Part shown: positions 11,452 to 21,408 of the stretch, piece after piece | Layout of the letters: each line of letters opens with the position of its first letter | Position numbering within the stretch: position 1 is the stretch's first letter | Origin: Prorocentrum cordatum | Taxonomy: Eukaryota > Sar > Dinophyceae > Prorocentrales > Prorocentraceae | Direction: 5' to 3' | DNA length: 35,000 bases | Assembly: GCA_963575745.1 (NCBI GenBank) | Contig: CAUYUJ010015957.1 | Location: 111,392 to 146,391, forward strand | Notes under the pieces: model-generated | Databases searched by the model: none | Told to the model about the DNA's origin: nothing | The model's input: the letters and a program-made list of their open reading frames with translations, nothing else | Position numbers and translations under genes: made by a program

Positions 11452-11465
11452 CCCCCATCACCATC
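9905..11465. repeat. CAT/ATC trinucleotide microsatellite, 1.5 kb
   Basis: Long runs of TCA repeats with CAG, CAC and GTC interruptions; GTAGTC repeats at 10410-10445 and GTCGGC repeats near 10465-10500. It begins about 65 bp upstream of the S6 exon in the transcript sense. Frames through it encode poly-Asp, poly-Met or poly-His only. Confidence 0.95.
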
Positions 11466-11765
11466 ACCAGCCCAAGAAGCCCCCAAGAGGCCCCCAAGAG
11501 CGCTCCAAGAGGGCCCAAACAGCAAGGTGTTATGCCTCGAATTGCGAAAACGAGCTCATTTTCGCTCCGTCCCTTTTTGAGCCATGGGGCACCCGCCATT
11601 TTGAGCCATTGGACCCAAGGTCGCCCCAGATAGCCCCAAAGAGTCCCAAGAGGGGCCCCAAGACGTCTCAAAAAATGACCCAGAGGACCCCGAAAAAACG
11701 TCAAGAGGACCCCAAGAGGCCCCAAGAATACCCCAAGATGGCTCAAAGAGTCCTCCAACAGGGCC
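11466..11765. repeat. CCCAAGAGG short-unit repeat, copy 2
   Basis: Two stretches of CCCCAAGAGG-like units (11469-11515 and 11620-11760) around a unique segment (11520-11615) that contains TTTTGAGCCAT twice. It shares 27 identical bases with 1580-1610. Confidence 0.8.
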
Positions 11766-11789
11766 TTAGAACAAAAGATCAGCGTTGAC

Positions 11790-11915
11790 CTCCTCCTCAT
11801 CCTCATCATAATCATCAGCATCATCACCATAACCATCATCATCAGCAGCATCGTCATCAGCAGCAGCAGGTATCATCAGCATCATCATCACCATCATCAT
11901 CACCATCATCATCCC

Positions 11916-11966
<51 letters not shown>

Positions 11967-12320
11967 GATCAGCATCATCATAATCAGAATCATCATCATC
12001 ATCATCAGCATCATCATCATCATCAGCATCATCATCATCATCATATCATCATCATAATCATCATCCCCATCATCATCGCCATCACCAGCATCACCATTAC
12101 CATCATCATCATCATTATCATCAGCAGCAGCATCGTTATCATCATCACCATCATCAGCATCATCATCAGCAGCATTATCATATCTCCTTTCTCCTCCTCT
12201 TTCTCCTCCTCCTCCCTCCCTCCCTCCTCCTACTCCTCCCTCCTCCCCCTCCTCCTTCTTATCCTTTTCCTCGTTTTGCTGGTCCTCTTCCTTCTCCTGC
12301 TCCTCCTCGTTCTCCTACGT
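11790..12320. repeat. Second CAT microsatellite and pyrimidine tract
   Basis: (TCA)n with CAG and CAC variants from 11790 to 12180, then a CTCCT/CCTCC pyrimidine tract to about 12320. From 12320 to 12600 nothing is recognised. Confidence 0.95.
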
Positions 12321-12602
12321 TTCCTCTTCCCCTCCTTCAACACCCTCACCCAAGCAACCCGCATGGCGAAGATATGCGAAGCGTCGAGAATTTGCCCGAG
12401 GATCTAAGTCACTGGCCGTCTCGGGTCTCCCTGTGCCGCTGGGACTCTTCTCGCCGCCGCGACCAGATCTGCCTGGAGGGTCTGGCCAGAGCGCCCACCA
12501 GGACGCGCCCCTGGGACGACGTCGAAGGCGGGAGCCTCGGCCTGGAGCCTCGGGAGAGGCAGAAGAGACAGGAGGAAAAAATGGGATGCACAAAGACGTA
12601 CT

Positions 12603-12775
12603 AGTACTATATGTCATCCTTGGACGCGCGCGTCCGACCCGAACATATAGTATACCCATCTTGTAGTATATCGTTTCCCGAGCGGTGTGGCCAGAATGCG
12701 CCCGCCACGACGCATATACTATAAGATTCCTCGGTGCGCGCGTCGCCCCTGGGGGGGCGACGCACATATAGTATA
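12603..12775. repeat. Three adjacent small palindromes bracketed by TATACTATA words
   Basis: First: TACTATATGT (12605-12614) pairs with ACATATAGTA (12643-12652) around GGACGCGCGCGTCC (12622-12635). Second: TAGTATAT (12664-12671) pairs with ATATACTA (12714-12721). Third: ATACTATA (about 12716-12723) pairs with TATAGTATA (12767-12775) around a 10-bp stem, GCGTCGCCCC (12740-12749) with GGGGCGACGC (12754-12763). Confidence 0.8.
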
Positions 12776-13084
12776 AGTATGTTGGGGTGTTGCCGAAAAA
12801 AGGGGGGGGGGCCGAGGGCAATCTGGGACGGGGCCCGAGGGGGCCCCGGGAGGCCCAGGCGCCAGGCCCCGGGCACTCGAGACCGGCCCCTCCCTGGGCG
12901 GGCCTCCTCGGGCGGCCGCCTCTCCCCCCCCCGCAGGCCGCCTCGCCCCCCGCGCGGGCGGACGGTGGCCAGCGTCACCCGCACACCCCCCCGGGCAGAG
13001 CTCGGAGGGCTGAGCCACTGACGAAAAGCCACCAGAACAACCTAAAATGACGAACCTAATATCACAGGGAATGAAAGGTACCAC

Positions 13085-13200
13085 AACGACAAAAAGGGAT
13101 TCAAGCAACAGACAAGGACGACAACGACGAAAAGGGATGCAGACGACGACGAAAGGATGTCAACGACGAAAAGGGACTCAAAGGAACTCACACAACGATA
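13085..13200. repeat. Minisatellite with CAACGACGAAAAGGGAT units
   Basis: About five diverged copies of 17-25 bp. From 12790 to 13030 the sequence is very GC-rich with C and G runs, and from 13200 to 13620 nothing is recognised. Confidence 0.75.
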
Positions 13201-13639
13201 ACGAACTGGACGAGCGCGTTCCACTACCCGCAGAGGAACTACTCGCAAATGGCCTGGACCCGCCGCGGGGGGTCTACGATAAGTTACCTCGGAGCAGGCA
13301 TGTGTGTCTTTGTCGGACGTTTGCGAGCAGGCGCTCTGCGAGCAGTGGGACGCGCTCGGTGACATTCGAGGCCCTCGACCGACCAACCTCGTTACCATTA
13401 CCCAGGACGAACACCATGGTAGAATTTCACACCGCGCACGGCTGCGCTGCACATCGCGCTGCGCACGTGTCACCCGGAAGTGAGTCGTCCGCCTCTCACC
13501 CCTCGGGCACTGCCAATCGATCTGCATGAAAGATGCGACGACGCCGACGCGCCTCAAAATGCGCGACGACGACGGCGACACATCGGTCGGCGAATGAGCG
13601 CGTCACTTTCCAGACCGACCAGATGCATGGCAACTATAA

Positions 13640-14075
13640 GCGGCTCTAAATTCCGCATCGGCGCTCCGAAAGTTTTGACCCGCTTCTTGCTCCAACCAAG
13701 ACGAGTCTTATGCGGGAGCGCCATTGCGAATCCGAGCCGAAGAAGTGCCGACCTCTATACTCGAGGAAGTCCTAGGCGGGAGCGCCATCTCAAAATCGAA
13801 CCAGAAGGGTATCGAATTCCAGTTGTCAGGAAGTCCTGGGCGGGAACGCCATTTCGAAATCGAATCCGAGAGGCTCCGAATTCTGTTTCGGAGGAAGTCT
13901 CAGGCGGGAGCGCCATCTCGAAATCGAACCACAAAGGTTTCGAAATCTAGTTTGGAAGAAATATTGGGCGGCAGCGCAACTTCGAAATCGAACCCGGAAG
14001 TTCTGAAATTGTTCGAAGTTGTTGTTTGAGGAAGTCTCAAGCGGAAACCGTCGTTTCGAAGCGGCCACACCGTCT
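13640..14075. repeat. 64-bp satellite in intron 4
   Basis: GCGGGAGCGCCAT starts at 13712, 13776, 13840 and 13904, with weaker copies at 13968 and 14041, a strict 64-bp step for most. Units contain TTCGAAATCGAACC and GAGGAAGTC. Confidence 0.9.
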
Positions 14076-14484
14076 GGCATTCAAAACCTTTTAGCTCCTG
14101 ACCAGAGAATTCGAATGTATGGTTTTCGCTTGAAGCTTCCTCCAAGAAAAAACGAATTCGACTGGATTTCGAAACCATCGGGTTCAAATTCGAAAAGGCA
14201 TTTGCGCCCGAAACTAAAGCAAACCAACGCTTGAACAGAACTTGACGTCTCCTCTCTTGTCGCGGGCGCAACGCCACTGACAACGTTGTACCAGGGCCTC
14301 GTCACCTAACGGGAGGCGCTGCGTTTGTTTACCAAACTCCCGTAGCGGCGAGGTACTCTCATCCCTTCCCCGAAGACGTGCTGAGAGTGGCGCGTTCTCC
14401 TCCGCGTAATGTTTCTGCACACAAGATTAATCAGAAATTATTATATGTTTATGTGCTTGTCGCATCCGGAAAGTGTCGGTTCTT

Positions 14485-14610
14485 ACAGAATGGCGCTCCC
14501 GCTGCAGCGTGGGCCTCATTTTAGGATCGGCTATTTGGTCCCGTCGTTTAGAATGGCGCTCTCGCCCCAGCGCGGGCCAATTTTCTGATTCCTTACCGTT
14601 GTCGCCCCCC
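14485..14610. repeat. Two inverted copies of the 64-bp satellite
   Basis: GAATGGCGCTCCCGC at 14488 and GAATGGCGCTCTCGC at 14551 are the reverse complement of the GCGGGAGCGCCAT core and are 63 bp apart. 14076-14484 and 14610-15069 hold no supported feature; 14640-14760 is a CTCCT pyrimidine tract. Confidence 0.7.
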
Positions 14611-15069
14611 TCCTGTCCGCTCCTCCGCCATCCCCTGGTCCTCTTGCTACTCCTGGTCCTTCCACTCCATCTCCTCCTGCTGCGTCCTCATCCTCCTCCT
14701 TTCTCAGCCTCCTCCGCTTTCTCCTGCTCAACCTTCTGCTCATCCATCACCTCCTCCCCCAATGTGCGCAGCTTCCCTTCTCTGATTGCGCATAACACGA
14801 TGGGGCACGTTTTGCAGTTTCAGGTCCGCTGTGACACGCGTCGGCGGATAAAGAGAAAATCAGCGCAATTGGAAGGCATGGCAAGGAGGGGTACGATGTC
14901 AGATATGGCGCGAGCGCACCTGGTTTGCCATCGCCCATCCCCCCTCTCGTCCTCTGTCGCTGCCCAGACGTTAGCGAGTCCTGGCTGTTGCGTCTCCCCT
15001 TCTCGTTCACCCCACCCCTCCTCCTCGATTACCCCCCCAGGGTCGGCGGAAGGGCGCGGGCTCCCAGGA

Positions 15070-15165
15070 TTGTATGAGCACCAGCATGCAGCGACCGAGG
15101 CTGTCGTTGAACATCGTGACGGCTATCTGGTACTCCTCCCCGGCGCCCTCGTCGGGCCGCACCAC
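15070..15165 (-). CDS. Channel exon 4: turret and pore helix
   Basis: The exon encodes VVRPDEGAGEEYQIAVTMF, then NDSLGRCMLVLIQ, the pore helix. The charged turret and the pattern FxxSLGRxMLxLxQ match the P-loop of one-domain channels. It begins at GTGGTG after GGAG, with the same GGAGGTGG as the preceding exon end. After CAA (Gln) the sequence reads TCCTGGGAG and there is no GT, GC or GA donor that keeps the frame with the next exon, so the 3' end at 15070 is set by protein alignment alone. Confidence 0.8.
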
Positions 15166-15609
15166 CTCCAGCAGGGCAAGGCATCGGGGCTGCGCACGGG
15201 ACAGCCCCGCAGGGATGCAGCCAAGCTGCAAAAGAACGAGGCCCCCTGATGGCTCAGAGAGCGCCCGGGTGTATCCAGGGGGGGGGGGGGCGCCAGCGGA
15301 AGAGCCGTGGAAGGACCCAAGGAATAGCGAGGCCGTTCCGAGCCCGAACTGCTCCTCGACTCGGCGCCTTGCCTGTGGCCCGAGCTGCCTCCGACAGGGC
15401 CCCGGGGGCAGCCCGGGGCAGCCTTGAATCAAGCCTTGAACCCTCCGAGCGCCGAACCCCAAGGCGCCCCTGGGGCGCCCCGGGGTCGGTGGCTTTCAAG
15501 GTCCTTTAAGCTCGGGCACCGCGCCCCGCGATGCGCGATGCGCGCGTCCCTTCGCACCCTCGCGCCGCCGCCCATCAGAAGGGCGCCTCTCCGACCCGAG
15601 CCGCGGTGC

Positions 15610-15985
15610 GCGAGGCGCGATTATCTTCGCACCCCCGTGGGGCGACCTGGGTTGAGCACGCTGGGGGGGGGGGGCCAGGCTTCCCTGAGGGTGACCTGGG
15701 TTGAGGACGCTGGGAGGGGGGGGGGGGGGGCGCGATTATCTTCGCACCCCCATGGGGTGACCTGGGTCGAGCACGCTGGGGGGGGGCCCCAGGCTTCCCT
15801 GAGGGCCTCTCGAGGCCAGCCTCCGCAGCCTCCAAGGGGCCGGTACGCGCGCAGCCCTGGACCCTTCCACCTCATGTCTTCTTCGAGGGAGAGGAGAGCG
15901 GAGCGCGACAGACCCTCTCGAATCGAATCGAAAGTGCGAGTGCGGCGGATCGAATCGACAGACCCTCTCGAATCGAATCGAAGAG
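15610..15985. repeat. Tandem repeats in intron 3
   Basis: GCGCGATTATCTTCGCACCC with GTGACCTGGGT, GAGCACGCTGGGGGG and CAGGCTTCCCTGAGG recurs with a step of about 113 bp (15617 and 15730), interrupted by G runs. At 15908-15985 a 51-bp unit, AGACCCTCTCGAATCGAATC, is present twice. Confidence 0.8.
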
Positions 15986-16063
15986 ACCCTCAACACTGCG
16001 GCAGCTGCAGCGCGAGGCGAAAGTACACCGGGCGAACAAGGAATGCTGCGCGGACCCTGCCAC

Positions 16064-16190
16064 CTCCAGCCCCAGGACGGCAAAGATGTAAATGAGGACG
16101 ACCATGATAACGAACGTCCACATGATGGTGAGGAACGAGTTAATGAGCCCCTGCACCAGCAGCCACAAGACCCTGAACTGGACCAGGAGC
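16064..16190 (-). CDS. Channel exon 3: S4-S5 linker and S5
   Basis: The 127-bp exon encodes [19 protein letters not shown] followed by S5 ([19 protein letters not shown]). It starts after the AG of TCGAG and completes the last S4 arginine. It ends at CTGGAG before GTGGCA, a GT donor. The sequence CTGGAGGTGG is present at both ends of the following intron, so the exact cut is ambiguous by some bases, but any choice gives the same protein. A (CT)n microsatellite lies about 150 bp upstream of the acceptor. Confidence 0.9.
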
Positions 16191-16333
16191 CTCGAAAGGG
16201 GAACGCACAGAAAGTAAGGGCGCGGCAGCGCTCCCCGCGCGCCTACCGCGGCGCCCCTTGCTCCCAAGCACCTCAACCGTATATCCTAGAACACTCCTCC
16301 TTTTCCGCCTCACCCTCGTCCTGCCCCCCTTCT

Positions 16334-16455
<122 letters not shown>

Positions 16456-16594
16456 CTAAGCACCCGTCGCACCCCAAGACCTGTCGGTACGGCGGGCCCG
16501 GCGTTTCGCCTGAGACTTCCTCACCACCCGTGATCCTGAAGATGGACAACCGGAAACAGCTACACGGACGGAGGCCGGTCCCTTTCAACACGCG

Positions 16595-17185
16595 GCGCTC
16601 CCCTTAGCGCCGCGCACGCTCGTCTTGTTGCAACAGCTTCAAAGATGGAGCACACGTAGTTTAAGAATATGGTTTTCGCCTTAGCGCCGCGCACACTCGT
16701 TGTTAAAATGATGCAGCGGTTGCAAGGATGAAAGGGGCAGTTCTCGAAACGCGACCATCGCATCAACACCGCGCGCATTCGTTAAAGATGCTGCAGCAGC
16801 TTCAACGAAGGAGCCTTTTGTCGTTTTCAAGACATGGTTTTCGCCTTCGCGCCACGCAAAGTCGTTCTCACATGATACAACCGTTTCAAGGATGAGGTGG
16901 GGTCCCAATGTTGCTCTCGCCTTCGCGCCGCGCACTTTTCTTTGCAAATGTCGCAACACTTCCAACGATGGAGCACATGTCATTTTCAAGATTATGCTAT
17001 CGCTTTAGCGCTACGCACACCCGCTGAAACAAATTGCAACAACTTCAAGGATGGAGTGTGGTCGTTTCGACATTGTTACCCTTGCCTTAGCGCCACGCAC
17101 AGTGTCGCGTAAACTTTGCAACACATACACGAACGGGGAGCGGCGCTGTTTCAAAATGTGGCTCTCGCTTCAGCGTCAGCGGCTG
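16595..17185. repeat. Satellite of about 76-83 bp in intron 2
   Basis: Around eight diverged copies of CTCGCCTTAGCGCCGCGCAC followed by TTGCAACA-CTTCAA-GATG and TTTTCAAGA. Starts near 16603, 16680, 16762, 16845, 16921, 17004, 17086 and 17168. Confidence 0.85.
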
Positions 17186-17809
17186 CATATATTGAAAGCA
17201 GTTCCATGACAAAACGGGGCTATCGTTTCAGATGTCCTTGAAACTCGTGGCCATAAATATAAACTTGCGCAACAGGTATACGGATGGGACGTCCCTGTTT
17301 CGGGACGGGGATATCCCTGGGCACGTCGCTGAGCTGCATGATCATACCTTTTTTCCCCACTCCGGGTTGTAAAGAATGTGGTTGAGCATGTCAAGCAGAT
17401 TACAAGACAGACGCCATATCGACTGCACGCCATCATCTGTCACAAAAATCAAGCACGCTAAATTCGACGAGGGGAGCCCCAGGCCCGCCGAAGTAGAGAC
17501 TGCGCCGATGCTCATCTGCCATATATTGAGCACGATACCAACATCACAGTACCTCAAAGCTCGAGCATCCAAGCGCCAAAACTTCAACTTCCTGGCCGCG
17601 ATGCGCAGCCCACGGTGGCCCAGGACATCGCGCCCCCCCCTCTGCCCAGCAGACGGCGCCAGGTCCAAAAGAGGGGGGGGGCCGAGCGCCCAGAGTTGGC
17701 TACCTCGGTTGCTTCTTCAACCAGCCCCACAGTGCAGCTCCGCACTCTGGCTGCGGCACCCGCTTCGGGTACTCCATGGCGAAACTGTTTTTCTTGACCA
17801 AATTGATGA

Positions 17810-18119
17810 TCAGTTTGTTGATGCAAAGCAGAGGTCGCTGATAATCCAATCGACCTTCCAATTGCGGCCCTCCTTCGGAGCGCTGAATCTCGACTGGGAA
17901 ACAGCGGCCACCTGGTCTCGTTCCACCTGTGGCACCTTCTGAAGCCAGTCCGCCATCGCCGCCACCTCCGGGCGCGAGTCATTGCGCTCGTCCTTGATCA
18001 AGCCCATGGCGCACGCGAACGCCCATATCTGCTTCCTATGGCATCCCGACCGGTGCTTCGGGGATGGCATCTTCTTCTTCGCGTCCTCGTCGCTCACCTC
18101 TGGCTTCTCGCCCCCCCAC
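17810..18119 (-). CDS. Coding-like orphan exon of unknown function
   Basis: The minus frame reads KWGGEKPEVSDEDAKKKMPS, PKHRSGCHRKQIWAFACAMG and ends near GRNWKVDWIISDLCF. Composition is protein-like: charged, mixed, no simple repeats, GC-rich third positions. A possible acceptor (GATGCAG before AAGTGG) opens it, and AATTGGAAG before GTCGAT could be a donor. A second coding-like frame (INKLIINLVKKNSFAMEYPK) follows immediately in another phase and runs to about 17700, so this may be a decayed gene. Not recognised. It sits in the S4-to-S5 intron and does not fit the channel. Confidence 0.4.
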
Positions 18120-18604
18120 TTCTGCATCAACTACAAGATTGCATGTCTCGAGAGACCCGGCTTGAAAATGCACACCAACACGACATTGCAATTACCATAT
18201 GCTTGGCGTCTGTCTTGCGCGACAGGTACTTTAGTAGTGGAAACAATTGGTTTTCAAAATGTTTGGTCTTTAGAAGCTCTACGTGACGACGCCCCCGTCG
18301 CCACGCGTGCCCTCTGCGTGCCTGCGGGGGCGCCGCCACGTAGAAGTACTGGAGACCGAGCATGTAAGGCGTCGCTACGCACGCCCTCTGCGTGGCTGCG
18401 ACCATTTGTTTAAACCCCAAAACCAATTAAATTCACTAACAAAGTAGTCTCTCGTCAGAGCACGACGTGCGACAGATCATTTGCATTCTCTCTCCGCTGA
18501 ATTCTTTTTTTTTATATTCTTCTCAGGAACGCTTCCAGCGGCTGCCCCCCCCCCCCCCCGCGGCCCCCACTGCTGCGCCCACGTCCATCTCGCGAAAACT
18601 CCAG

Positions 18605-18715
18605 CGCACGGAATATACTGTTCCAGATGTCCAAATCCAAGAACAGTGGGGCCACCCCACCTGGGAGCAGTTCGTCGCCAAAATACTGTTCCAGATCAAA
18701 ATCCAGAAACAGCCC
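18605..18715. repeat. 30-bp direct repeat
   Basis: ATACTGTTCCAGAT-CAAATCCA-AACAG occurs at about 18614 and 18683. The flanks (18200-18600 and 18720-19060) hold only a C run at 18546-18559 and AC-rich sequence with CATCA words. Confidence 0.7.
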
Positions 18716-19063
18716 CCGCTGAAATAAGCCAAACATTGCCATGATATAAGCTGAAAGCCAAGACAAAATATCAAGTCATCACAGGACCCATCAGTCACGG
18801 CATCGCACACGATCAATCCCGCAATACTGCAAACATCAAAACATCATGGCACAGACTGCCACACATCAAGCACATCAGAATAATCCAAGGCAAAATACAT
18901 ACGCCCATCGCACTTCACACTCAAACCACGCCCAAACTCATGCCCGCCACAAACTACAATTCCAACGCATCATGACACAATGATCCCCGCAACCTTTCAT
19001 GCAATTGATTCGCTGCCAAAGCACAGGACTGGAAGGGTCACCCTCGACCAGCCTGACTCGCAA

Positions 19064-21408
19064 TCACAATTCAGCTGCATTTTCTGCTGCGTTGCTCCAC
19101 CGGTGCGCATTCAACGGCAATCCAATAATTTCTCTCCTGCGCGCGCGCTTCCCACCGCGACTGTTAACCTTCGACTGGAAGAGCGCGCCACAGTGCGGAC
19201 AGGGCCGGGTGCGATCCTGCTGCGCGCTTAAACAACCACGTGTTCTCGCAATCCACACAGCACGCGGCATGCGAACACAGTTGCACCCACGCGCTGCTGC
19301 GTTGCTGATGCTCGCCAGGTTCCTTGCACCGCTGACACTTCCGCTGAAGCCAGCCTGGGGGGGCCTCTGGAGGCCGCGATGGCAGGCGGCATGCCCCCCC
19401 CCCCACCACCCAGCAAGTATATAACTTTGGCCACCTCCCACCCATTCCGATCCACGCAATGAACTCCTGCACCTCGCGCATTCGGAACACGACGCACATC
19501 CCCACCCCTGATATTTATCTCCAAAACAGCACCCATGCTCACGGCATCGATAACAATCCGAGGACACCCGACAGTTCACTCCACGGCATAGGCGTTCAAA
19601 CGACACCACTGGAATAGGATCATCTTTGAGACACTGCTCAATAGTCGCCTTGCCGGTCGCCGTATTCCACCCACCCGAAAGATGAAAATAAGCATTCCCC
19701 TTGGTACGTTTCGTGGCTTTCTTCCCTTGGGTCGTCTCCTCCTCGCATCTCTTTCTCCTCTGCTCCTCAATCTGCTGATTAATACTCGTCTGTTGAGCTG
19801 CAGCGTTCACCTCCGCCTCCTGTTTTTTCCTCTTGAGCGCGCGCCTGATCGATGTGGGCACCGCCTCCTTCAGGCCCGCATGGGCCTCCATCCCACTCCT
19901 CTTCTTCCCGCGAGCAGGTACCACACTTATTGCTTGATCCCCCGGTGGAGGCAGGTTCGCTGGGCGGGCGCGCTGCTGACTAAGTCGACGGGGAACCCGA
20001 TCACGCGAGGCCCAGGGAGGGTCACCAGCCACAGGAACGAAACTCTGTTTATCAAGAAGCCTTCTTCTGGGTTGAGGAACCACTGGCATCGCATTCGATC
20101 TGGGCACGCATACCTGGCAGCCCATCTCTCTTCGCACGCGTTGCAATCGCGCTTCATCTGCCGCTGCTGCCGTCCGCGCTGGAACTGCCACCTGGCCACT
20201 TCCTCGTACACCCATCTCTTTTTCCTCCTCCTTGCGCCAGCGAGCACTCGCGATCTCGCGCCGTTGCTCTGCGTTCCGAAAAGCGCATGGCAACATGTGC
20301 CGCGCCAATCGCCTCGGCGGCCAGATGTCTGCAACGCCGCCGCTCAAACAATGAGGACACTGCGCATGGCCCTGCCGGTTCAAAGAAATATCCGCCATCG
20401 CTCCCCACCGGGCCTGCCAGCGAGCCAAAGTCTGCTCGCACGTTCCCCCTGGAGCGCGCTTGACTTCCAAGGCCTCCTGGGCGTCTTTGGCTCGCTCAGC
20501 TCTGACCCACAGTCGGGCGACGCGGCGCCATGCAATGCGGTCCTCGGCCGATACCTTCCAAGCTCGCTCGCGAGGATACCGGGAATCCCCTCCTTCCTTT
20601 GCCGCATTCAACGCCTCCTCCACCCTCCTTGAATACTGACTACGCGTTGACGGTCTGACCGCGTTCTCCTCACCCCTCGGGCATCTACTGAAATCGGGGA
20701 ACCATCCGCACAACATCTGGCGCTCCAATCGTCGCGCAGGCAAACAAACGATATGTCCTAGAAACTGCAATTGACGCTGCCCGACATATACCCTGATGGC
20801 GTCGAGCTCGAAACTGGTTCGCAGGTCCTGCACGGCAATCTGATGGTCGTGCATGGCCCCAATCTTTTGCCCACTGATCCCTCTCACCACCCGATTCCAG
20901 AACATCCCACATGGGTTCAGCTGCTGCGAGGTGAAGCTACGGGCTTCACATCCGCGCAGTAGCGCGGCTAGCCCGTGGCTCTCACTGCCCGTCCAACCGC
21001 TTTCGGCTCCAATCACCACCGAGGCAACTGTTTGTACACGCTCCTCCACACCAACCCAGCACGTGGCAATCGCTCCTTGGCGTCGCTGTCGCAGTTTCCA
21101 TTGCCCTGGACCCAAGACCCCAAAAAGCGCACCTCCTCCTCGGATAAGTCATTCTCCTCCCCCTCCTCGATCTTTCCTGCGCGCAGTCGCTCATATTTTT
21201 CAAGTGCCACCTCCTTTCCCCAGGGCCTAAGGGCATCCTCTGAAAATCCCCCCGCCTCCGCCCAGCCCGACGCGCGGACCATCGCGTCCGCGTCGTCCGC
21301 GCAGAGGAGCTCAAGAAGTCTTGGACCCCCAATGGGCAGCACTCGCACGATGAGCACGTCCACATCCCCCCTTGGCAGGATGAGGAGGTTCGTGGCGCGG
21401 CTACGCAT
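19064..21408 (-). mobile_element. Decayed LINE: end of reverse transcriptase plus C-terminal region
   Basis: The first frame (21408 to about 21030) has LLELLCADDADAMV, a likely RT catalytic A-D-D motif, and VRFLGSWVQGNG-CDSDAKER, like the FLGS-DG-D-RI region after the fingers and palm. A frameshift near 21040 leads to the 683-codon frame (21115-19064), which has RQLQFLGHIVCLPARRLERQ, a strong match to the R-Q-L-WLGHV-RMP-RL signature at the end of LINE-type RTs, then CPRG and a zinc-finger-like CPHC-(16)-H-(3)-C. The endonuclease and most of the RT are missing or unreadable. It is on the same strand as the host gene, inside its second intron. Confidence 0.75.
19195..19340 (-). pseudogene. RING-like cysteine/histidine cluster in the LINE tail, frameshifted
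   Basis: One frame gives CQRC at about 19337, then CSH and CVDC near 19250; the adjacent frame gives CPHC near 19200. Read together the spacing C-x2-C, C-x-H, C-x2-C, C-x2-C matches a RING finger broken by a frameshift. Upstream in the same strand is another Cys-rich part (CRGVNC, CYRCREHGCC) and a coding-like segment FRMREVQEFIAWIG in the alternate frame. Whether it belonged to the LINE or to a separate captured gene cannot be told. Confidence 0.5.

Noticed and set aside
11573-11612. TTTTGAGCCAT twice, 24 bp apart, resembling a reversed spliced leader
   Set aside because: The CCGTAG part is missing and the match is short. It may be an eroded tandem relic but is not distinguishable from a repeat motif.
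9905-12044. Open frames of up to 480 codons across the CAT array (poly-Ile/His/Ser on plus, poly-Asp or poly-Met on minus)
   Set aside because: They are translations of one trinucleotide repeat in different phases; all phases are open and no domain is present.
13047-13529. Plus ORF of 160 codons
   Set aside because: Its first third is the translated minisatellite, and the rest has no recognisable domain or codon pattern.
14214-14420. Minus frame KHYAEENAPLSARLRGRDES behind a TTGTGTGCAG acceptor-like site
   Set aside because: Composition is fairly protein-like, but it is short, would fall between the pore and S6 exons of the channel, and matches nothing I know.
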